From positions 57,501 to 115,000 of the forward strand of contig CAJNDS010002240.1 in NCBI GenBank assembly GCA_905221605.1: a DNA stretch of 57,500 bases, given 5' to 3'. Below the pieces are notes generated by a model. The model searched no databases and was not told the origin of the DNA. It was given only the letters and a program-made list of their open reading frames with translations. The translations under genes and the position numbers were made by a program. Below, piece by piece: positions 1 through 9,200 of this stretch. The DNA comes from Symbiodinium natans. Taxonomy: Eukaryota > Sar > Dinophyceae > Suessiales > Symbiodiniaceae. The first letter of the stretch is position 1, and the number at the start of each line of letters is the position of its first letter.

Positions 1-321
1 TAGTGTGTTGGGGTATATAAGGGGTACCCTACAGTTTCGGAAAGCCCCTAAGCCCTGAAGCCTCCATCAACGCGAAACGTAGTAAGCCCTAAAGCTTGGG
101 ATGGTCTTCCTTGTCCGAACAGTCCTGAAAAGGGGTTATACTAGGGGTACCATACTAGGGACTGTACATCTCAATCCTGAGCTTGACAGGGAAAGATGGA
201 AGCCTTTGTTGAACCCCAAACCCCAAACCCCAAACCCCAAACCCTAAACCCTAAACCCTTTTGCAGCAGGCTTGCGTGAGTCCTCGCCTGGATCAGGCTA
301 TCGCTCTCCGAGCTGACAGCA
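1..321. repeat. Non-coding lead-in with a short CCCTAAA/CCCCAAA block
   Basis: Mostly degenerate telomere-like sequence; a clear block of CCCCAAA then CCCTAAA units lies at about 213-260. I see no gene in it, although the downstream end of the minus-strand gene that follows could extend here by splicing. Confidence 0.6.
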
Positions 322-1083
322 CTAACTGAAACCATCTTGTGCAGACAAAAATCTAGCTTTTCGACGCTCTGTCTTGGCAGCAACTCTCTCAGCGAAACTG
401 CTAGCGCGAGAAGCGGATGCACTAGAGTTCGCTGAGCAAGGACCGAGAGAGCAGTACCGAGAGTCACCAACCCGGCACCGTTTACTTTCACAGTCCCCAT
501 GCGCCAGGGCTCGTGGAAAGGTAGGTGAAGTCGCCGGCACTGGAAGCACTTTCGACTCAATGGCTTCAAGACGCGTCCTCACCTCATTTCTTGCAGCCTC
601 AAGCTCCGAGTCAAGCTGTTGAATGGTAGCCACGTGATTCTTGATTTGAGTCTTGGCCTGCTCCAAGACAACAGCATATTGGGCCCGAATGTCCTTCACA
701 AGGGACTCACACTGTGCTCGCGTTATCATCTCGAAGTCTGTCTGACATGCCGCAGCTCTGCACGCACCTTGGTCGGAAGGAATTCCAGAGCACCCCATTC
801 GCATATCCGGCAAAGCATGGTTCAAGTCGACGACCATGCTACAGTTGATCCGTGGAGTGGTTGAAGAGTCCATCGTCAAAACCGTTGTCAAGGCAGAGTT
901 GATGCATTGTCTAACACCTGTGAGTCCCATTTTCTTCGCATGCCGCTGCGCGTAGCCCAACACGGATACCAGCTTTTGTTTCGGATCTGCCATGGCAATA
1001 CAAACTCCCTCTTTCTGCTGAACTGTACACAGGCTGTGCCCTTTTGGGCCTCGTAACCAGTATGGCACTTGAGCCGTAGCCAT
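322..1083 (-). CDS. Hypothetical coiled-coil protein, 253 aa
   Basis: The longest host reading frame in the window outside the retrotransposon. It starts at an ATG (1081-1083) that directly abuts a CCCTAAA block and ends at a stop at 322-324. The product begins MATAQVPYWLRG. Residues about 118-178 are rich in E, K, Q, A and L with heptad-like spacing and should form a coiled coil. The region 182-235 is rich in Ser, Ala and Pro, and the tail is basic (about 231-246). I see no signal peptide, membrane segment or catalytic motif. Codons are GC-rich at the third position, as in the neighbouring islands. It may be a first exon, since it has its own ATG at a repeat border, or a single-exon gene. 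Function is not recognised. Confidence 0.55.
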   Translation of the reverse strand: MATAQVPYWLRGPKGHSLCTVQQKEGVCIAMADPKQKLVSVLGYAQRHAKKMGLTGVRQCINSALTTVLTMDSSTTPRINCSMVVDLNHALPDMRMGCSGIPSDQGACRAAACQTDFEMITRAQCESLVKDIRAQYAVVLEQAKTQIKNHVATIQQLDSELEAARNEVRTRLEAIESKVLPVPATSPTFPRALAHGDCESKRCRVGDSRYCSLGPCSANSSASASRASSFAERVAAKTERRKARFLSAQDGFS

Positions 1084-1086
1084 TTT
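1074..1086 (+). other. 13-nt match to the dinoflagellate spliced leader
   Basis: CCGTAGCCATTTT equals the first 13 nt of the conserved dinoflagellate spliced-leader body. The rest of the leader is replaced by AAACCCTAAA repeat. It overlaps, in antisense, the start codon region (ATGGCTACGG) of the coiled-coil gene, so it may be coincidence. Confidence 0.25.
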
Positions 1087-1146
1087 AAACCCTAAACCCT
1101 AAACCCTAAACCCCAAACCCTAAACCCTAAACCCTAAACCCCAGGG

Positions 1147-1230
1147 ACCTCGAAGGGCGCTGTGAGGTACGCCTTCGCCGCGGGGGCCGAGATCGCCAAG
1201 GCACCCTTGTCGTTCCTGGGATATTTGGAG
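1147..1230 (+). CDS. Exon-like coding island
   Basis: Reads TSKGAVRYAFAAGAEIAKAP and ends LGYLE, 28 codons, nearly all ending in G or C. CCCTAAA lies to its left and TTTAGGG to its right. It is a plus-strand island among minus-strand ones; the minus frame is also open but has poorer codon bias. Confidence 0.4.
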
Positions 1231-1680
1231 GTTTAGGGGCTAGGGTTTAGGGTTTAGGGTTTAGAGTTTAGGGTTTAGGGTTTAGGGTTTAGGATTTGGG
1301 GTTTAGGGTGTGAAAGGTTTGCTTTTAAGGCTGTTTGGGGTATCTACGGGCTTTAGGATTGCAGGGCTGAGGGCTTAAGACGGGTCTTGGGGTTTGCAAG
1401 GGTGTTTAAGGTTTAGGGTTTAGGGTTTTTGGGTTTAGGGTTTAGGGTTTAAGGGTTTTTGGGAAGTTTGCTTTGGGGCTTGGAATGGTTCGGGGCCTTG
1501 GGGGGGGTTCAGGACATAGGGACTCAGGACCTTCGGGCTTCGGGGCCCTTAAACTCTTAAACCTTGATCCTAAACCCTAAACCCTAACCCCTAACCCCTC
1601 ACCACTAAACCCTAAACCCTAAACCCTAAACCCTAAACCCTAAACCCTAAACCCTAAACCCAAAACCCTAAACCCTGAAC

Positions 1681-1773
1681 CCTGAATGCGCCATCGAGCT
1701 GCACTCCGCCGAAGGAGGCGCACTTGGGAACCACAAGACCGGGCGCGGAGCCAGAGGGCACCTCGCGGCTGAG
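1681..1773 (-). CDS. Exon-like coding island
   Basis: 31 codons, LSREVPSGSAPGLVVPKCAS to DGAFR. It sits between a CCCTAAA block (1565-1680) and the long TTTAGGG array starting at 1791. It could follow the island at 2434-2538 in phase through a shared AGCC. Confidence 0.5.
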
Positions 1774-1790
1774 GGCTTAGTGTGAAGCGG

Positions 1791-1958
1791 TTTAGGGTTT
1801 AGGGTTTAGGGTTTAGGGTTTAGGGTTTAGGGTTTAGGGTTTAGGGTTTAGGGTTTGGGGTTTAGGGTTTAGGGTTTAGGGTTTAGGGTTTGGGGTTTAG
1901 GGTTTAGGGTTTAGGGTTTAGGGTTTAGGGTTTAGGGTTTAGGGTTTAGGGTTTAGGG
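1791..1958 (+). repeat. TTTAGGG telomere-type array
   Basis: About 24 head-to-tail GGGTTTA units with two TTTGGGG variants. It ends at GCCTACTTGGAGG, a motif that recurs elsewhere in the window. Confidence 0.95.
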
Positions 1959-2433
1959 TGCCTACTTGGAGGATCGGGGCACGCAGGAAGTAGGGATATG
2001 AGTACCTGAATTAGGATTACCTTGCTTCTAACCCACCTACTAAGTCCCCTGATCCTTTAAGTAAGGATTGGTGGAGTCTAGGGGTTAGAGGGTTAATAGG
2101 GTAAATAGGGTTTAGGGTTTAGGGTTTAGGGCTAGGGTCTAGGGTTTGGGTTCAGGGTTCAGGGATTAGGGTTTAGGGCGTCAGGACTTGAGGCTTAATT
2201 GATTCAGGGTTTCAGGATTGAACGTCTAGAAGGGTTTAGGGTTTCTGGTTCAGGGTTTAGGGGCCCGTTGTGGCAGAGGGGATTGCCCTTCGAGGTATGT
2301 AGGGGTCCTGCTTGCCTCAGAAACTCCCGCTACAAGCCCTTCAACCCATTACCCTTTGCAGCCCTAAACCCTGAACCCTAGACCCTGGACCCTAAACCCT
2401 AAACCCTAAACCCTAAACCCAAAACCCGAAACT

Positions 2434-2538
2434 TTGCAGTCTCGCAAGGCAGGCTGCCCAGGGGGCGTAGACGATGTCATCGTCTCGAAGGCGCAGAGTG
2501 TAGTCAGGATCCATGTCCTCTGGATCGGAAGCCAAGAC
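2434..2538 (-). CDS. Exon-like coding island
   Basis: 35 codons, VLASDPEDMDPDYTLRLRDD to LARLQ. A C14 tract follows at 2538-2551, so in coding sense a G-run precedes the exon. Its stretch CCAGAGGACATGGATCCTGA is a near copy of one in the next island at 2688-2744. Confidence 0.55.
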
Positions 2539-2617
2539 CCCCCCCCCCCCCCTAGGGTTAGGGTTTGGGGCTTAGGGCTTAGGGCTTAGGGTTTAGGGTT
2601 TAGGGTTTAGGGTTTAG

Positions 2618-2664
2618 GGTTAAGGGTTAAGGGTTAAGGGTTAAGGGTTAAGGGTTAAGGGTTT
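2618..2664 (+). repeat. TTAAGGG variant array
   Basis: Seven successive GGGTTAA units replace the canonical repeat, bordered on both sides by GGGTTTA. Confidence 0.9.
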
Positions 2665-2687
2665 AGGGTTTAGGGTTTAGGGTTTCG

Positions 2688-2744
2688 GGTGTAGTCAGGC
2701 TCCATGACCTCTGGAGCGGGAAATCCCCGCATGGGTACCTTGAA
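2688..2744 (-). CDS. Exon-like island duplicating the next exon start
   Basis: Reads FKVPMRGFPAPEVMEPDYT. PE-M-PDYT matches PEDMDPDYT of the island at 2434-2538 across about 27 nt with three mismatches. Joining at the shared CCTGACTACAC keeps phase and gives one continuous peptide. Confidence 0.45.
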
Positions 2745-3011
2745 AGGGTTTAGGGAGTTTGGGGTTTAGGGTTTCTGGTTTCGGGTTGAGGGAGTTTCGG
2801 GTTCAGGGCTCTGGGGGTTCATCTAAAACCCTAAGACCCTGAACCCTAAACCCTACAAGCCCTAAACCCTAAAGCCCAGAAAATCCCCAACCAACCCCCC
2901 CCCCCCCCCCCCAAAAAAAAAAACCTAAGCCCTAAAAACAGCCTAAAAAACCCAAAAGCCCCTAAGGCCCCTAAAGCCTCTAAAGGCCCCCCTAAGAAAA
3001 CCTTGAAGCCC

Positions 3012-3077
3012 CGAGGAAAGGCGGGCAGGCTCCTCGATCAGGTCCCAGCACTTGTGCAGCGCCTGCCACCTTCTCCA
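3012..3077 (-). CDS. Exon-like coding island
   Basis: 22 codons, WRRWQALHKCWDLIEEPARL to SS. If spliced at GCAG, shared with the island at 3844-3939, the joint reads HVKQALHKCWDLIEE in frame. Confidence 0.45.
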
Positions 3078-3196
3078 GGGTTTGGGGTTTAGGGTTTAGG
3101 GTTTAGGGTTTAGGGTTTAGCATATAAACCCAAAACACTTAGCCCCCCAAGCGCCTAAACCCCCTAGATCCCTCAACCCCTAGACCCCGAAAAACC

Positions 3197-3342
3197 CTAC
3201 TTGGAGGGTCCATGGCACCTCTTCACCAGTTATAGTTGCACTTAAACGACCTAGAACCCGCTGATAAGCCCCTTAAGCGCCCTAATATGGGTTATAAGTA
3301 CAGTTATTAGTTGGTTCATGAGTACTCTGAACCTCCAAGTAG
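3197..3342. mobile_element. Small element with 11-bp inverted ends
   Basis: CTACTTGGAGG at 3197-3207 is exactly inverted as CCTCCAAGTAG at 3332-3342, enclosing 124 bp of AT-richer DNA. The same ends recur singly at 1962, 27912 and 28020. It looks like a non-autonomous inverted-repeat element; no coding capacity. Confidence 0.4.
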
Positions 3343-3843
3343 ACCCCTAAACCACCAAGCCTCAGGGGTGCAGGGATGTTGAGGGGCGTGGGAGGCAGGT
3401 TGTTGGAGCTTGTGCGCTTTGAGGAAGAAGGATTTAGTCTTTAGGGCTTTTTTGGTTACAGGCTGGCAGGCCTACAGGGTTTAGGGTTACAGGGTTTTAG
3501 GTCCCCTTCTTTAGGGACCCGTAAGGCTAGCCTTAGTCGTCTAACAGTCAGACCCCCCAAACCCCCAAACCCCCAAACCCTAAATCCCCAAATCCCTCAT
3601 CCCCAAATCCCTAAACCCTGAACCCCTGGATCCGGAAACCCGGAACCCGAAACCCTAAACCCCAAACTCCTAAATCCCGAAGCCCGAAATCCCGAAGCCC
3701 TAAACCCGAAACTCTAAGCCCAAACCCCGAACCCCAAACCCCTAAGTCCCCAAACCCTTAAGATGATTTCAAGCCGCTTGCTTAAACCCTAAACCCTAAA
3801 CCCTTACTAAACCCCAAATCCTAATCCCCAAACCCATAAATCG

Positions 3844-3939
3844 GATTTCAAGCCGCTGCTTCACGTGGCTCTTGGCTCGCGTCTCCGCGTCGCCGTTGTT
3901 CTTGCCGAGCTCCCGGACGTATCGGATGTCGACCTGGTC
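3844..3939 (-). CDS. Exon-like coding island
   Basis: 32 codons, DQVDIRYVRELGKNNGDAET to QRLEI. Its upstream edge shares ACCAGG with the end of the island at 4273-4359, giving the in-frame joint LYQVDIRY. Its 3-prime edge, GCGGCTTGAAATC, is repeated at about 3769-3785. Confidence 0.6.
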
Positions 3940-4137
3940 TAAGCCCTCAAGCCCAAAACCCTATAGCTTGGGATATTCCTCTTTGTAGTCACAGCCCTTA
4001 ATAGGGATTCTGGTAACCCCTATTCTCATCCATACCCTCACACCCCAGAGCCCCAAAAAACCCTGAAGTATCCCAACACTTTGAAGCCCTATAACCTGAA
4101 ACCCCAAACCCCTTCTACACCGGAAGATCCCATGACC

Positions 4138-4271
4138 CCTAAACCCTAAACCCTAAACCCTAAACCCTAAACCTAAACCCTAAACCCTAAACCCTAAACC
4201 CTAAACCCTAAACCCTAAACCCTAAACCCTAAACCCTAAACCCTAAACCCTAAACCCTAAACCCTAAACCC
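4138..4271 (-). repeat. CCCTAAA telomere-type array
   Basis: About 19 CCCTAAA units with one 6-nt slip. It directly borders the coding island that begins at 4273. Confidence 0.95.
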
Positions 4272-4272
4272 T

Positions 4273-4359
4273 GGCCTGGTACAGCGAGGGCTTGAAAGGC
4301 TCGACGATCACCGAGACCGAGGCGGGGAAATCACGCTCCACCTCTTTCAGCTTGCCTTG
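4273..4359 (-). CDS. Exon-like coding island with a good acceptor
   Basis: 29 codons, QGKLKEVERDFPASVSVIVE to YQA. In coding sense it is preceded by CTTTTCTCCCTCTTGCCCAAG, a pyrimidine-rich stretch ending in AG, the clearest splice-acceptor context on the left side of the window. Confidence 0.6.
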
Positions 4360-4515
4360 GGCAAGAGGGAGAAAAGGGTTCAGGGGTTTAGTGGTCAGGG
4401 TTTAGGGGTACAGGGTTTAGGGTTTAGGGTTTGTCTTTGGGTTTTTGGTTACCCCAGTATTGCCGCCCGAAAGCCTAGACCCTAAACCTTAAACTCTGGA
4501 CGCGAAACCCTAATC

Positions 4516-4584
4516 AAAGCTCCAGTTGCTGTAGGGCCCATCGACCATGGTCACATCCTCGCAGGGTTCCAAGCGAATTGCAGG
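4516..4584 (-). CDS. Exon-like coding island
   Basis: 23 codons, PAIRLEPCEDVTMVDGPYSN to WSF. TTGGA at its start is shared with the end of the island at 5361-5675; joining there gives HALEPCEDVTMVDG in frame. Confidence 0.55.
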
Positions 4585-5360
4585 TTTAGATTTGGGATTT
4601 AGGGTTCAGGGTTTAGGGTTTAGGGTTTGGGGTTTAGGGTTTCGGCTTTAAAGGCAAGTTTTACATGGTTGTGGGGGTGTTAGGGTTTCAGACCTTAAAG
4701 GCTTCAGGCTTGAGGGTCTAGCGATCCAGGAGTTCCTCTCCTAGATTGAATTCTGGAGTCATCCGAACTCGAAACCCTCGCCAACGTACCCCAACACACA
4801 CAAGCCTGCATCCGAGGGTTTAGGGTATAGGGTTTAGGATTTAGGATTCAGGGTTGAGGGCTTCAGGTTTACGACTTAGGGTTTGGACCTTAATCAACCC
4901 ACACCAAAACACGCCAAAGCCTGAGCGACTCAGCGGTCCTTCCCTAGACGCGTCCCCGGCCCGCGGGCCGTGTGCACGTAGACGGGTGCTGCTGCTGGGT
5001 CGACCACCACTGCCACGCGCACATTCCTCAGGCGTCCGGGTTCCAAGGCTGGGTTAAGGGTAAAGGGTTTAGGGTTTAGGGTTAAGTTAGGGGTTTAGGG
5101 TTTAGGGTTTAGGGTTTAGGGTTTAGGGTTTAGGGTTTAGGGTTTAGGGGTTAGGGTTTAGGGTTTAGGGTTTAGGGTTTAGGGGTTAGGGAATATTGTT
5201 TAGCGTTTAGGGCGTGTCATGCGTGCCCTGGACCCGCTTTGGGCTGATCAAGGGCTTGGGGTTTAGAGCTTTATGGGGTCTCGTTCAGCCAGAAACCCTA
5301 AACCCTAAACCCTAAACCCTAGACCCTAAACCCTAAACCCTAAACCCTAAACCCTAAACC

Positions 5361-5675
5361 CTCCAAAGCATGGGCATGGCGAGCGACGTGGGCTCCAAGC
5401 CGGTGACAGAACACACCAAGAAGGGATTCAAACTCTTCATCAACAGAGCAGACCATGAGAACGGCCCTAGCAAGGGCTGTCATTCCTGCTTTCTTCCCTG
5501 GGGCCAACTTTGGATGAGAGAGCGCCTCGCCTCTGAAATCCTGGCGTAGAGTCGCGAAGAAAGGAATACTCTGATGAAATACCCCCCCATCGAAACGGAC
5601 CCGCTTCAAAGGATGCTTGGCACCATCGCAAAAATTCTGAGGGACATGGTTGTTCCACGTCACATTTCGCCAGAC
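5361..5675 (-). CDS. Exon-like coding island, 105 codons
   Basis: A long open piece from VWRNVTWNNHVPQNFCDGAK to HAHALEG, without its own ATG start. It lies between CCCTAAA arrays on the left and degenerate CTAGAC repeats on the right. The retrotransposon at 5859-14089 separates it from the probable preceding exon at 14377-14445; both share CTAGGG at the joining edges, which keeps frame. The composition is that of a folded globular protein with several Cys and His, but no family is recognised. Confidence 0.6.
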
Positions 5676-5858
5676 CCCTAGAAAACCCAACCCTAGACAG
5701 TCCTAGACAGCCCCAGACGACCCTAGACAAAAACTAAACCCTAACAAGAGTATAAGGCCCCCGGAAATCGAAGCCATAACCAAGCCCGGTAACCCCGAAA
5801 CAGCCCCTCAGACACTCTTGACACCTTAGGCCTAAACCCTCAACCCCTCAACCCCTCA

Positions 5859-6131
5859 TGTGAACGTCCCAAGGTCTGCTGATTGCTCTGGAACCTCTGC
5901 TGATTGCGTTGTCACCTCTTGATCTCCGGGCTCATAGAGCTGGGGAGGGAGGGTTAAGGTGGCAGTCCTTAGAGGAACCTCTTGAGCCATAGCAGGCGCT
6001 GTGGACAGCGCAGTGGGGAAGGAAAAGAAGAGCGAGGCCGCTCTACCATCGGATCCTCGAGGACGAGGAGTAGGCCAACATCGGGGCAAGGATCCAAATT
6101 GAGTAGGTCAACGTCGGGGCAAGGATCCAAA
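5859..6131 (+). repeat. 5-prime LTR
   Basis: Starts TGTGAACGTC and is identical over its length to the copy at 13817. The end is either CA (6129) or CCAAA (6131). It contains a 33-bp tandem duplication, GAGTAGGCCAACATCGGGGC at 6068-6100 and again at 6101-6133 with two changes; the second unit runs over the LTR edge towards the primer site. Confidence 0.93.
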
Positions 6132-6132
6132 T

Positions 6133-6150
6133 TGGTAGCGGAGCGCCTGG
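6133..6150 (+). other. Primer binding site
   Basis: TGGTAGCGGAGCGCCTGG starts one to three bases after the LTR. TGGTAGC-GAG resembles the complement of the 3-prime end (with CCA) of eukaryotic initiator tRNA-Met, the usual copia primer. The match is by eye and not perfect. Confidence 0.6.
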
Positions 6151-6226
6151 ACCCCCGCTTTGTGGAGCGAAAGGGGTGGCGCGTCCGTGATCCAAGGAGG
6201 TGAGCCCAAGAAGATCAGACCGGCAG

Positions 6227-9200
6227 ATGCCGACGGAATCAGGTGAACATGGTGGTGGTGCTTCAAGTAGCACCGAGGAGTCCAGCAGGGGCATATGGAA
6301 TCTCCTGCCAAGTTTTGATCCTGCAGCGGACGATCCCAGAGAGTACAAGGACAAGGTCATCTTCTTGCATCAAGTTTGCCCGGCCAAAGACCGATCGATG
6401 TTGGCACCGAGGCTAGCGCTTCTATGCAAAGGAACAGCCTGGAGCCAAGTGAAGGCACTCGATGCAACGAAGCTGACAGACCCTGAGCAAGGCATCCAAG
6501 TACTCCTGAAAGCATTGTCCTCGTGGGATGAGGCAGCAGAGCTGCAGACGTACGAGAAGTTCGAGAAGGCCATCTACAGAACCACCCAGAAGATGGATGA
6601 AACGACCATGTCTTTCGTGAATCGCCTCTCGGTGGCATTTCACGAGCTTGGCGACGCTGTCACAATGAAGGAGTTCAAGGCCTTCATCCTGCTACGCCAA
6701 AGCTACTTGACGACAGAGGACAAGAGGAAAGTGATCACACTTAGTGGCGGCACGATGGAAGCTGAGAAGATCGAGAATGCAATGCGGACTCTGTCTACAA
6801 AGATCTTGACTTCTTCCAGCGAGGGCAAGAAGAAGATCTATCCGGCGAACTTTGTGGAGACAGAGGAGACGGACGAAGCCCACTTCGTGGAGGAAGACTA
6901 CGACGAGGACCAGATGCTCGTGTACTTTGCGGAGTTGGGGGATGAAGACGCCGTGTTCATCACCGAGTACGAAGACAGCATCAACGAAATGATCCAAGAC
7001 ATGCCAGAACTGGCAAGTTGTTTCTCAGCATATGCTGCTGCGCGCCAACGCCTGCGAGATCGAGCAAAGTCCCGAGGGTTTTGGCCTCCCCGAAAGGGGA
7101 AGGGCAAAGGAGGAGGAAAGAAGGGCGGTCGATTTGGCAGTCACAAGAAGTCGTTGGCTGAGCGCATCGCGGGAAGCCATTGCAGACTGTGCGGGCAACG
7201 AGGGCATTGGCGCCTCGAGTGTCCGATGCGGTCTTCCAGTAGTTCCGGAGCAGGGCCTGGAAATGAGGTGAACAACTTTGCCATGATGATGACCGACATA
7301 GCGGAGGACAACGTGGAGGTCAGAGATGCCGCCGAGATTCTCGAGCGGCCCCTTCCCTTCAGCACCGTCGGGCTCGAGGAGTACCTCAAGAAGGGCGACA
7401 TGGTAGAGAAGAGCACGTCCCCAAGACCCGACCTCAGCTCACCAATTAGCATGCAATCAGAGTTAATGTTCTTTGGGCAGCATGAATATCTTGTTGACCC
7501 GAACTGCTTCCGAGCAGAAGGTGTCAAGCTCAGACTCCAGAGTCGCTTGCTTCAGCTATGTAAGCCTAGGCTGAGGGCTGATGACCATTGTGAAAGGGCT
7601 TTAGTGACCGTTAGGGCAGAGGCTGCTATCCTTGACACCGGCGCCAGCAGAACGGTGGTTGGAAAATCGAACTTTAGTCGATTCACTGAGCAGTTACCTG
7701 CAAGCACACGTGCGCAGATTCGCATGGCTGATTCTCAGGTAGTGTTTCGGTTTGGCAACAATGGAACCCTAGCAAGCCTTAAGACCGCATACATCCCTTT
7801 TGGAAAGCATCAGATGTTTGCTGTGGAAATTGTTGCCGGCCAAACGCCGTTCCTGGTTTCAAATGCATTCTTGCGACAAATTAAGAGCCACCTGAACTTT
7901 GAAACCAATACCCTCTGGATTCCACAGTGGCAAAAAGAAATTCCCCTGAACGTAGGCGATAAAGGGCTGTATCTAATCGATGTTCGTGAGCTCTTGGGGC
8001 TTCAAACGGCAGACGTCTTGGTTGCGACCGAGGGATTGAGTGAGACAACAGACGCTCCAAACTTCCAGCAGTTTTTCGGTCCTCAACTTGGCCCATCCGC
8101 CCGAATCGGAGCGCATGAACATGACCGACGTTACCCAGATACTCGACCTCGCGTTGACTGGGAAGGAGGACAGCGACTTGAACCTGAACATTCTGGACGA
8201 CAAGCCGGTGATGAAACCAGTCGGGGTAAGTTCGCTGCGCGATTGGGGGACTTTCGTTCTCGAATCCGGGAAGCACCGCGGAAAGACCTTCCTGGCAGCG
8301 GTCGAACAAGATCCCGGCTATGGACGTTATATCGCCAACCGGTCTCTCACCGAGAAGTCTTTGAAAAGCTTCCAGGAGTTCATCCGAGCCTTGACGCGGG
8401 CGCAAAAGAGTGCCTACAGCCCAGGAACATCATTGATGACCTCGCCGATGCCCAAGTCCGAGGACCTGAACCACTTCGAGACTCACAAGGTCATCGGGAC
8501 AAAGAGCCAGGGGTCCATGAGCTCGGCCAGGAAGCAAGAACCGGTCATTCCGCAGACACAGGGCATGATGTCGAGCGGCAACAAGGGGACATGCAAAAGG
8601 AGTCCGTCATGGGACCTGATCCAAGAAGAAGAGACGCCGGTGATCCCGATGCAGCAAGATGTGAGCCCCGAAACGATCAGTCAACTCGAGGCGCAGATTG
8701 CAGCGTTGCAGCGAGACTTGGGCCGTGCCAAGCAGCCGCAGTCTCCGTAAGCCCGCCAGGTGAGCCAGAAGTGGCTACGACGGCCACAGACGAGGGATCC
8801 TCCCCGTTGTCTCCGGAGCAGTTAAATATGATAGTGCAGCAGATCGATGCGATTTGTGAACTGTGTGAAGAAGGCCTCCGCGAGACCAGTAGAACCTGTC
8901 GCGATCCCCAGGGCCCTAAGCGGTCTTCGCAGATCTCAAACAGCAAGACATTCCTGGAAGTTAGCGTAGGAGGGCCTGGTACCATAGGCCGTTATGTGTG
9001 TGTTCTAGGAGGCGAAGGAAAGATGATCGAGCTGTCGGCCAGAGATCTTTGCGATGCCAGTTACGAAGACAAATTGTGGCAAATGATCGATGTGTGGAAG
9101 CCGCGTCATGTGTGGGTGAATGTAACTAGTTCAGGGATGTCCAAGGAAACACGGGAATTGGTTTTGAGGTTATGTTCCGATCTCTATTCTATTCAGGTTG

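Noticed and set aside
6200-6226. Upstream GTG start for the polyprotein
   Set aside because: GTG is not a usual eukaryotic start; the first ATG in frame is at 6227.
7881-8405. 174-codon minus frame under the retrotransposon
   Set aside because: It mirrors the strongly biased +1 coding frame of the polyprotein; no domain and no context for an antisense gene.
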